DNA from: Peptoniphilus sp.
GTDB lineage: Bacteria; Bacillota; Clostridia; Tissierellales; Peptoniphilaceae
DNA length: 39,221 bases
NCBI RefSeq assembly: GCF_022767005.1
Contig: NZ_JALEOV010000025.1
Location: forward strand, 1 to 39,221
Direction of reading: 5' to 3'
The notes under the pieces were generated by a model that made no database searches, was not told the origin of the DNA, and saw nothing but the letters and a program-made list of their open reading frames with translations. Shown piece by piece: positions 1 to 7,051 of the stretch; the stretch's first letter is position 1; each line of letters starts with the position of its first letter. A program made the translations under genes and the position numbers.

Positions 1-54
1 CCATATTTGAAAGTTACAAATTATTTAATGGGTTAAAGTAATATAATATTTTAA

Positions 55-88
55 AAAAGCAGTTGACTTAATAAAGTTGACTGCTTTT
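55..88 (+). terminator. Rho-independent terminator-like hairpin
   Basis: A nine-pair perfect stem (AAAAGCAGT with ACTGCTTTT) extends inward with a few wobble pairs and is followed by a T-rich stretch. It probably ends a gene lying left of the window. It sits just before the broken start of the hsdM fragment, so it marks the left edge of the damage. Confidence 0.6.
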
Positions 89-125
89 AATTTTATTATC
101 CATTAATATAATTATTGTCATTAGC

Positions 126-1055
126 TTGACACGAGAGGGAACAGCTGGATTTTTAATCGCTGCTATGCATGATATGTTACAAAAAACAGATGATGATTTT
201 GAAAAAAATAATATTAGAAAAAATCAACTTTTTGGAATAGAAGACCAATCCTATATGTTTACTATTGCCACTACTAATATGATTCTAAGAGGAGATGGAA
301 AAAGTAATTTAGAAAACCGAGATTTCTTAAAACAAAATCCAGCAAAATTACAATTAAAAGGTTGCACAGTGGGAATGATGAATCCACCATACTCTCAAGG
401 CTCTAAAGATAATCCTAATCTTTATGAAATATCATTCACTGAGCATCTATTAAAATCACTTGTGGAAGGAGCAAGAGTAGCAGTTATTGTACCTCAATCT
501 ACAATGACAGGAAAAACTAAATATGAAAAAGAAACAAAAGCTAATATTTTAAAAAAACATACTTTAGAAGGTGTAATAACTTTAAATAAAAATACTTTTT
601 ATGGTGTAGGAACAAATCCATGTATTGCTATATTTACTGCTGGTATCCCTCATCATAAGGATAAAATTTGTAAATTTATTAATTTTGAAGATGATGGTTT
701 TGAAGTTGCAAAACACATTGGACTTGTTGAAACTCCATCAGCAAAAGATAAAAAGCAACATTTACTTGATGTATGGTTTGATAGAGTTGAAGCTGAAACA
801 AAGTTTTGTGTAAGTACAACTATAGAAGCTGATGATGAGTGGCTACATTCTTTTTATTATTTTAATGATGAGATACCAACGGATGAAGATTTTAGAAACA
901 CAATAGCTGACTATATTACCTTTGAGGTTAATATGATTACTCATGGCAGAGAGTATCTTTTTGGAATAGAAGATGAAGACGATAAAGAAGATGAATTTTT
1001 TATTGATAAATCTTTATTAGCTGCTGAAGATGGTGAAGATTATGAAACAAAATAG
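126..1055 (+). pseudogene. hsdM: Type I restriction-modification DNA methyltransferase (HsdM), 5'-truncated
   Basis: This is the C-terminal part of an N6-adenine methyltransferase of the HsdM family. The catalytic NPPY motif is intact at residues 86-89 of the remaining frame. The SAM-binding motif I, normally CGTGGFL, survives only as a degraded GTAGFL right at the beginning. The usual N-terminal helical domain of 150-200 residues is absent: the frame opens at a TTG with no ribosome site, directly after a terminator hairpin. The remaining 309 codons are open and overlap hsdS, as in a normal hsdMS operon. I infer a deletion that removed the 5' half; the fragment should not methylate on its own. 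No hsdR is visible in the window. Confidence 0.8.
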
Positions 1056-2643
1056 ATTATCACTTAATGATGTTGAGTGGGGAGAATTTAAGATAAAAGA
1101 TATATTTACAGTTGAAAATTGTAAAGCATATCATAAAGAAAATTTAGAATGTGCAATATGTGGAACTCCTTATATAACAAGAACCTCATTAAACAATGGA
1201 CTTGATGATATAATTAAAAATAATAAGAATTATAAAATTAATAGAAGCAATTCTATTAGTTTAGGAGCCGAAAATGCAGATTTTTTTTATCAGGAATTTA
1301 AATATATTACAGGAAATAAGATGTATAGCATCTACAATAAGAATATTAATAAGTCAATAGGCTTGTTTTTAGTTCAAACATTTAGGACAAGCATTAAAAA
1401 TTGTGGCTTTGGCTATGGGAAGGGATTAACGGGAACCAGATTTAAAGATAGAATAGTTTTATTACCTATTGATAGAGATAAAAATCCTAATTGGCAATTT
1501 ATGGAAGACTATATCAAGCAAGAGCAAAAAGAAATTGCACAAAAAGTTATAAATTATTATGAACAAAAAATGCTTGAAACTTCTTTCGATCTAGTGGGAC
1601 TTGAAGATGTTGAGTGGAAAGAATTTAATTTCAATGATGTATTTAGAAAAATACAAAGAGGAAAAAGACTTAAAAAAGATGACCATATAGATGGAAATAC
1701 GCCTTATATTTCTTCAACATCTTTAAATAATGGATTAGATGGATTTATTGGAAATGATGAAAAGGTAAGAAAATTTAAAAACAATTTAACCCTTGCAAAT
1801 AGTGGAAGTGTTGGTTCTTGTTTTTATCATGAATATGAATATATAGCAAGCGATCATGTTACCTCCTTAACCTTAGATAAGGCTGATAAATATATTTATC
1901 TATTTATGGCTACAATAGTAAAAAGACTCGAAGAAAAATATTCTTTCAATCGAGAAATAAATGATAAAAGAATAAAAAACGAAAAATTTATTCTCCCAAC
2001 AGATAAAAATGGAGAACCTCACTGGGAGTATATGAGTCAATTTATGCAAAAAATAGAAACTGAAAAGCTCGAAAAAGTGCTTGAATATATATATATATAT
2101 ATATATAGGTTAGCCATTTCTTATGAGAAAAAATTGCTACCACTTAATAAAAAAGAATGGAAAGAATTTTGGCTTGAAGATATTGTTACTCTTAAATCTG
2201 GTAAAGATATTTACGAAAGAGAAAGAATAGATGGAAATACCCCTTATGTAACAGCAACCGCTCAAAATAATGGCATAGGTTATTTTGTTGAAAATAAAAA
2301 TAAAACTATAGAAGAAAAAGCAATTAGTGTAAATCGTAATGGATCTGTTGGTTATGCTTTTTATCATGAATACAAAGCATTATATGGAAATGATACAAGA
2401 AAGTTAATTCCTAAATATAGAAATAAATATGTTTCTTTATTTTTAACATCAGTTATTACTAAACAGAAAGAAAAATATGGGTATGGCTATAAAATGGGAA
2501 CTGGAAGACTTAAAAGACAAAAAATACTGTTACCTATAGATGGATTAGGACATATTGACTTTGATTATATGAAAAAATATATGCAAGTAAAGGAGATAAA
2601 AGAGCAATACAAAATTCTAAACTATTATCAATCAAATAAATAA
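1042..2643 (+). CDS. hsdS: Type I restriction specificity subunit (HsdS) with three target-recognition modules
   Basis: HsdS reads the DNA target for a type I restriction-modification complex. Usual subunits carry two target-recognition domains in about 400 residues. Here about 533 residues hold three related modules of roughly 180 residues. Each opens with a WxEF segment, carries a G(N)TPY...NNG motif (near residues 45, 220 and 400) and ends with a PIDxxG-type motif and a long helix ending in tyrosines. The linker between modules 2 and 3 is encoded by a pure AT run and reads as alternating Ile and Tyr. I chose the ATG at 1042, behind a GGTGA, over the upstream ATG at 1030; both overlap the hsdM fragment. 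The methylase partner is truncated, so function depends on another HsdM. Confidence 0.85.
   Translation: MKQNRLSLNDVEWGEFKIKDIFTVENCKAYHKENLECAICGTPYITRTSLNNGLDDIIKNNKNYKINRSNSISLGAENADFFYQEFKYITGNKMYSIYNKNINKSIGLFLVQTFRTSIKNCGFGYGKGLTGTRFKDRIVLLPIDRDKNPNWQFMEDYIKQEQKEIAQKVINYYEQKMLETSFDLVGLEDVEWKEFNFNDVFRKIQRGKRLKKDDHIDGNTPYISSTSLNNGLDGFIGNDEKVRKFKNNLTLANSGSVGSCFYHEYEYIASDHVTSLTLDKADKYIYLFMATIVKRLEEKYSFNREINDKRIKNEKFILPTDKNGEPHWEYMSQFMQKIETEKLEKVLEYIYIYIYRLAISYEKKLLPLNKKEWKEFWLEDIVTLKSGKDIYERERIDGNTPYVTATAQNNGIGYFVENKNKTIEEKAISVNRNGSVGYAFYHEYKALYGNDTRKLIPKYRNKYVSLFLTSVITKQKEKYGYGYKMGTGRLKRQKILLPIDGLGHIDFDYMKKYMQVKEIKEQYKILNYYQSNK
2085..2107 (+). repeat. AT dinucleotide tract inside hsdS (11.5 units)
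   Basis: A pure run of alternating A and T, 23 bases long, lies inside the coding sequence between the second and third recognition modules. At its present length the frame stays open and encodes Ile-Tyr repeats. Gain or loss of one or two units shifts the frame and removes the third module. Gain or loss of three units keeps the frame and changes the linker by two residues. Runs like this are classic sites of slipped-strand phase variation. Confidence 0.9.
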
Positions 2644-2690
2644 GTAAGTATATAATTGATCAATAATATAATCAGATAGAAGGAGGTTAT

Positions 2691-3641
2691 ATGGGTAGGT
2701 CAATTTCAAATGAATTATTAGACAAGTCAAAAGAAGCGATGGTTTCAGCTGTACAAATTTATAATAATCCTTCAATTAAGTTTAAGTCAGAAATGTTTAT
2801 CATAACTGCTATTATTTCATGGACTTATCTTATGCATGCTTATTATAGAAAGCGTGGGATAGATTACAGATACTATAAGATGAATGGTAAGCAAAAAAGA
2901 TATGATAGAACAAAAAATGGAGCTTACAAACATTGGGAACTTGAAAGGTGTATTGATGACAAAAAGTCTCCACTTGATAAAGGAACTGCAAATAATCTAA
3001 AGTTTTTAATAGGAATAAGACATGAGATTGAACATCAGAAGACAGACAATATTGATGAATACATTGGAGCTAAATTACAAGCTTGTGCTTTAAATTATAA
3101 TAAAGAATTAACTAAAATGTTTGGCAAAAAGCATAGTATAAGAGATAACTTAAGCCTAGCAATACAATTTTCACCTCTTTCACCAGAACAAGAAGAATTA
3201 TTAAGAGATGAAGCTAATATTAATATTCCTATTAATGTTAGAAATTTTATTACAGAGTTCGAATCTGATTTAGACGATGAGGAATTAAAATCTTTATCAT
3301 ATTCCTATAAAATAGTATACGTACCTGTTTCTGTAAATAGAGCTAATCAGGCAGATAGAGCTATTGAGTTTGTACCAGCAAGTAGTGTTGATGCAAAAGA
3401 CGTTGAACGAGTATTATTAAAAAGTGTAGAAAAAAAGAAATATCGTCCTAGCGAAATAGTAAATAAAATGAAAGATGAAGGTTTTTCAAAATTCTCTATG
3501 CATTATCATACACAATTATGGAAATCACGTGATGGAAGAAATCCTAAATATAATTTTGGTGTCTGGGTTTCAGGACAATGGTATTGGTATGAAAATTGGG
3601 TTAATGAAGTTAGAAATTACTGTGTAAAAAATAAATTTTAA
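2691..3641 (+). CDS. DUF3644 protein with HEPN-like RX4H motif
   Basis: The N-terminal 130 residues fit the DUF3644 family: a short helix ending in a YNNPSIKFK segment, a hydrophobic helix at about 35-52, and RHEIEH at residues 110-115. RX4H is the active-site signature of HEPN ribonucleases, many of which act in toxin or abortive-infection systems. The C-terminal 90 residues are basic and Trp/Tyr-rich, possibly winged-helix-like. A strong AGAAGGAGG lies 5 bases before the ATG. It sits 47 bases after hsdS and probably shares its transcript. DUF3644 genes are often seen near restriction systems. A defence role is inferred; no target is known to me. Confidence 0.6.
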   Translation: MGRSISNELLDKSKEAMVSAVQIYNNPSIKFKSEMFIITAIISWTYLMHAYYRKRGIDYRYYKMNGKQKRYDRTKNGAYKHWELERCIDDKKSPLDKGTANNLKFLIGIRHEIEHQKTDNIDEYIGAKLQACALNYNKELTKMFGKKHSIRDNLSLAIQFSPLSPEQEELLRDEANINIPINVRNFITEFESDLDDEELKSLSYSYKIVYVPVSVNRANQADRAIEFVPASSVDAKDVERVLLKSVEKKKYRPSEIVNKMKDEGFSKFSMHYHTQLWKSRDGRNPKYNFGVWVSGQWYWYENWVNEVRNYCVKNKF

Positions 3642-3936
3642 TTCCGGTACTGGGACTGGAACGGGACAAAAAGTTTAAAAATGTCCTATAATTAAACGAA
3701 TTTAATGAGATACAAAAAATTAAAAGTCTGTATTTTGAATGGTTTCATACCATTCGTACTTTTGCAAAAGAAGAGTGGGAATAGTTCCAAAAAATAATAA
3801 ACAATATAAATTCAATTGCTATATAAGATTAAAAACTGCAACTGGGATTAAAATGTCCGACTGGTACTCAAATGGTATTTGCAGTCAAAAAAGAATAAAC
3901 TGAATAATAGTTCCAAGTGATTTACACTTGGGCATG

Positions 3937-3968
3937 AATAAGGGGCTTTTGCAAAAGTCCCTTATTTA
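3937..3968 (+). terminator. Long palindromic hairpin, possible terminator
   Basis: AATAAGGG and CCCTTATT pair around an inner CTTTTGCAAAAG palindrome, giving a nearly continuous stem of about 14 pairs. It is followed by a T-containing stretch but not a strong T run. It may end transcription from the hsdS/DUF3644 unit. A 15-base piece of it, TTGCAAAAGTCCCTT, recurs at 31410-31424. Confidence 0.45.
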
Positions 3969-4086
3969 TGGGAAATTAAGTTTAACATTAGACAAAGATA
4001 AAGCAATATTATATTTTCTAAATTTGCAAAGCTATAAAAAATATATATTATAATAGATAATAGGGTACTTAGCTCTGTAATATCAA

Positions 4087-4325
4087 TGTGTGTATTGTTT
4101 TATTAACAGCAGGATTCAATTCAGGATAGTGTATAAAAATCACAGTACCTTTATTTATAATAATTGTGATTTTAACATTTGTATTGTTTAGTCTATCTTT
4201 TTATGTAGGTTTATACCAAGGGCTTAAGGTGTAAAGAGCTTGGATGCTGCTAGAGGATTATCGTATTATTTATTTTCATAGTAGAATTAATATTAGCTAT
4301 AAAGACATTTTTACATATGATATTG
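4087..4325 (+). pseudogene. Decayed membrane-protein fragment, possibly a transporter
   Basis: One frame gives a strongly hydrophobic segment of about 18 residues (PLFIIIVILTFVLFSLSF) followed by YVGLYQGLKV. It is interrupted by a TAG before and a TAA after. After a one-base shift it continues for about 16 residues (KSLDAARGLSYYLF). The small GLxxGLK pattern recalls the segment before the GIKxLS motif of BCCT-type betaine/carnitine transporters, but the match is short. It lies just upstream of the MIO-less lyase, where a substrate transporter would make sense. I regard the identity as a guess and the decay as likely. Confidence 0.3.
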
Positions 4326-4364
4326 TCGAATGAAAATAAAACTAGATGGTTTAGGAGTAATTAA

Positions 4365-5843
4365 ATGATTAATTTAGACAGAACCTTAACAATAGAGGAA
4401 GCAATAAAAATAATAAATGGTAGAGAGAAGATAGATTTTAGTGAAAAGGCTATTAATAGAGTAAAGAAATCTTCTAGATTAATAGAAGAAGCTATAGAAA
4501 GTGATAGACCTATATATGGTGTAACAACAGGACTTGGAGCTAATAGCAACAGAAACATTTCTCTTGAAAGTGCAAAAATATATCAAGAAAAAATTTTAAT
4601 GTCCCATGCTGTATCAGTTGGAGAACCTTTAAATGAGCAACAGACAAGAGCAATAATGCTTATGATTATTTTGAATGGCATAAAAGGATATAGTGGAGTT
4701 AGAATTAGTACGCTTGAGTTTTATAAAGAAATGTTAAATAAAAATTTATATCCATTTGTCCCATCAAAGGGATCTGTTGGCTATTTAAATCTTGAAGCAC
4801 ATATAGGACTTGCAGCGATAGGAAAGGGAAAGTTTTACAAAGATGGAAAGTTTGTAGATTCTAAAGAAGTTTTATCTGAACTAAATATTAAACCATTAGA
4901 ATTATCATATAAAGAAGCTCTTTTTTTAATATCTGGGACAACATCTGTAACGGCATTTGCAATTTTAGCTATTAATGATATGAAAATTTTATTTGAAAAT
5001 TATAAACTAATATCTGCAATGGAAATAGAAGTAAGTTGTGCAACGACAAGGTTTTTAGACAAAAGACTTATGTCGGTAAGAAAACAAATAGAGCAAAAAA
5101 ATATAGCACAAGATATTTTAGATATATTAGAAGGTTCAGAAATATGTAAATACTATTATGATAAATCATTGCAAAATGCACTTTCAATTAGATGTATTCC
5201 TCAGTTAATGGGTCCTGTTCTTAAGAAAATAAATGAGGCAGAAGAAACAGTTTTAAGAGAGATGAATTCTTGTACTGATAACCCAATCTTATATCAAGAT
5301 TTAGATGAATTTGAAGTAATATCAGGTTGTAATGCTGATTCATCATATATTGGTCTTGAAATGGACTGTTGTTGTATTGCAATGACAATGCTTGCTAAAA
5401 TGAGTGAGCGAAGGACATTTCGATTACTAGATAGTTCACTTTCCAATAAACCAGCTTTTTTAGTCGAAGGCAATGGCGAGGATTCAGGACTTATGATTGT
5501 TCAGTATACACAAGCAGGGATTTTAAATGAAATGAGAATAAATTCTACTCCAGGTATAATAGATAATATTCCAACATCTGCAAATCAAGAAGATTATGTT
5601 GCTATGGGATTTAATTCTTCAAAAAAAATTTTAAAACAGATAGAAAATTTAAGATATATTATGGCAATTGAGTTACTTGTAATTTATCAAGCAAATAGAT
5701 TTAACGATCCAAACTTAAAACGTAGTGAAATTACAAATAAAATATATCAAAAATTAAAATTCATACCTGAATTAAAAGAGGATTATAAATTTCATCCATA
5801 TATTGAGAGATTAAATGAAATGCTAAAAGAAAAGTTAATATAA
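4365..5843 (+). CDS. Histidine/aromatic ammonia-lyase superfamily protein lacking the MIO triad (ergothionase-like candidate)
   Basis: The fold signature of the histidase/phenylalanine ammonia-lyase family is clear over 492 residues: YGVTTGLG at 51-58 with the catalytic Tyr, SIRCIPQ, the TDNP segment, VEGNGEDSG and NQEDYVAM. The segment that normally reads GSVGASGDLAPLAH instead reads GSVGYLNLEAH (136-146). The Ala-Ser-Gly triad that cyclises into the MIO electrophile is therefore absent and the loop is about three residues shorter. Known family members without MIO include ergothionase, which eliminates trimethylamine from ergothioneine and needs no MIO because the leaving group is already quaternary. 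An ergothionase-like betaine lyase is a reasonable inference, not proven. The ATG follows a TAGGAG ribosome site. The gene stands alone. Confidence 0.7.
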   Translation: MINLDRTLTIEEAIKIINGREKIDFSEKAINRVKKSSRLIEEAIESDRPIYGVTTGLGANSNRNISLESAKIYQEKILMSHAVSVGEPLNEQQTRAIMLMIILNGIKGYSGVRISTLEFYKEMLNKNLYPFVPSKGSVGYLNLEAHIGLAAIGKGKFYKDGKFVDSKEVLSELNIKPLELSYKEALFLISGTTSVTAFAILAINDMKILFENYKLISAMEIEVSCATTRFLDKRLMSVRKQIEQKNIAQDILDILEGSEICKYYYDKSLQNALSIRCIPQLMGPVLKKINEAEETVLREMNSCTDNPILYQDLDEFEVISGCNADSSYIGLEMDCCCIAMTMLAKMSERRTFRLLDSSLSNKPAFLVEGNGEDSGLMIVQYTQAGILNEMRINSTPGIIDNIPTSANQEDYVAMGFNSSKKILKQIENLRYIMAIELLVIYQANRFNDPNLKRSEITNKIYQKLKFIPELKEDYKFHPYIERLNEMLKEKLI

Positions 5844-6055
5844 TAATTCAACAAAAGTCTTCCACTTAAATGTACTTAATTTAAATATTAAAGAAGGAGT
5901 TTAAAAATCAATATAAGTACAAGAAAATATTAGACAAGTTATAAAAATGTATTTTATTATTAAATAAATTGCTTGTAATGGATAAGCTATCCTAAATAGG
6001 ACAAATTAAAACAAAAAATGATATAGTATAAATAGAGGTATCATGAGGTATTGTA

Positions 6056-6091
6056 ATGGCAAAACATTATGAGGAAGAAAAAAACAATTAG
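6056..6091 (+). pseudogene. Possible insertion-sequence transposase start remnant
   Basis: A GAGGT ribosome site and ATG open a short frame reading MAKHYEEEKNN before a TAG. This opening resembles the first residues of IS3-family OrfA proteins (MAKxYxxEFK). Nothing recognisable follows. It is weak evidence and could be chance. Confidence 0.25.
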
Positions 6092-6172
6092 TAAAAATTA
6101 GATAGGATCAAATATTTTTACAACTATCGATATTTTTTTAGGATAGAATATAATTTTTGCATCTATCATAAT

Positions 6173-6255
6173 AAAAAATTTGAATTTTTAAGTCAAGAGT
6201 AAAGACTACACACTGATCTTTAAAGCAGCTCTTGACAAAAATCTTCAAATTTTTT
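6173..6255. repeat. Long imperfect inverted repeat (27-base arms)
   Basis: Two 27-base arms pair over an outer block of about 12 bases and an inner block of 7-8 bases (TCAAGAG with CTCTTGA), around a 29-base loop that can fold further. A run of eight T follows the right arm. It could be a terminator, a structured small RNA, or the folded ends of a small mobile element. No coding capacity is seen in it. Confidence 0.5.
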
Positions 6256-6393
6256 TTAAACTAGATAATTAGGCAAAAAGAAAGATTTTGATGAATCTCG
6301 ACCTTTTAGTCTAATTGTGACAAAACATAGGTCATAAATATTTAAACTATTAGAATTTCATAATAAAAGTATATTTTTTGATTTTAGAAAAAA

Positions 6394-6425
6394 TATCAGC
6401 TCACATCCTGTCGAAAGAGCTGATA
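6394..6425 (-). terminator. Terminator of the leftward PduT/DUF4037/DUF4125 operon
   Basis: A perfect nine-pair stem, TATCAGCTC with GAGCTGATA, is followed on the minus strand by a run of T (complement of AAAAAA at 6388-6393). It lies 30 bases beyond the stop of the DUF4125 gene. Confidence 0.8.
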
Positions 6426-6453
6426 CACAAAACTTTTTACATACTCAATTAAA

Positions 6454-7044
6454 TTATTTTTCCATAAGAAATTTTAAATTTTTTTCAACTAAATTTATCC
6501 CTTTTTGATAGGCACTAAGATAATATTTAAGTATAAGATTTAATGTAGTTTCAGAATAACTGTAAAGTTCTCCTTTGAAATAATTTTCTATTGTTGTATT
6601 AGCAGCACTTTGTGATGAATCGTATAAGTCTCGGTTATTGTCTAAAAGTTTGGGTTCATTTTTTCTAACATCTTCTTCCCAGTACATATAAATAAGCATT
6701 ATAGAATTCACCAAGGTGTTTTTGCGTTTTGAAATATTTGGAAGAAATTTTTTTATTTTATTAAAATATTCAGGTTCAGAATACTGCATCATATAAGCAT
6801 ATTTTTCTGTAAGTAAATTTCTATTATCTTTCTTAGCACTGATTAAATCACTTAAGTAAGAAGTTAGTATTATGTCATTGTATATACTCCAGTAACAAAG
6901 TCGAGAGTATATAAATGTAAAAGAATTATCCTGGCAAAAAGCCCTTTTACCTATATTATTTACGTTAGTAAAAAAGTTCCATTCATTGATTACAATTTTT
7001 TTAAGAGTTTCATCTCTTTTTTTTGGTATTGAATCGTTTTTCAT
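6454..7044 (-). CDS. DUF4125 family protein
   Basis: The protein has 196 residues, mostly alpha-helical by composition, with no signal or membrane segment. Features I associate with DUF4125 are visible in order: an EWxxFxxVNN segment near residue 22, AxCQDN near 38, LLTEKYAYMMQ near 78, and a C-terminal IENYFKGELYSYSETTL block. The biochemical function of this family is unknown to me. It is the last gene of a leftward operon, a few bases behind the TPR/DUF4037 gene, and its neighbour pair also carries a microcompartment shell protein. The context ties it to microcompartment biology, perhaps as a regulatory partner of the DUF4037 protein. Confidence 0.7.
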   Translation of the reverse strand: MKNDSIPKKRDETLKKIVINEWNFFTNVNNIGKRAFCQDNSFTFIYSRLCYWSIYNDIILTSYLSDLISAKKDNRNLLTEKYAYMMQYSEPEYFNKIKKFLPNISKRKNTLVNSIMLIYMYWEEDVRKNEPKLLDNNRDLYDSSQSAANTTIENYFKGELYSYSETTLNLILKYYLSAYQKGINLVEKNLKFLMEK

Positions 7045-7051
7045 ATTTATC

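Larger units (their letters stand above)
3642..4364. other. Non-coding scar with several hairpins and decayed gene debris
   Basis: No intact gene of useful length is visible over about 720 bases. The left half holds several inverted repeats: a GAATGG...CCATTC hairpin near 3737, a CCAAGTG...CTTGG hairpin near 3912, and a long palindrome at 3937-3968 containing CTTTTGCAAAAG. An ATAGTTCCAA motif occurs twice. The right half contains a translatable membrane segment broken by stops (listed separately). The overall look is of accessory DNA left after deletion or transposition. Confidence 0.6.
5844..6453. other. Non-coding accessory DNA between the lyase gene and the microcompartment locus
   Basis: No intact gene is visible over about 610 bases. 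The stretch holds an AGAAGGAG ribosome-site-like sequence at about 5890 with no frame behind it, a 12-codon transposase-like start at 6056, an 83-base stem-loop at 6173-6255, and the terminator of the leftward operon at 6394-6425. It reads as a boundary worn by past insertions. Confidence 0.6.

Noticed and set aside
1642-2520. CRISPR-like or tandem DNA repeats in hsdS
   Set aside because: The similarity is between protein modules of about 180 residues, not short regular DNA repeats with spacers. No CRISPR array was seen anywhere in the window.
4365-5843. Genuine histidine ammonia-lyase (hutH)
   Set aside because: The Ala-Ser-Gly triad needed to form the MIO cofactor is absent and no other hut genes are present.
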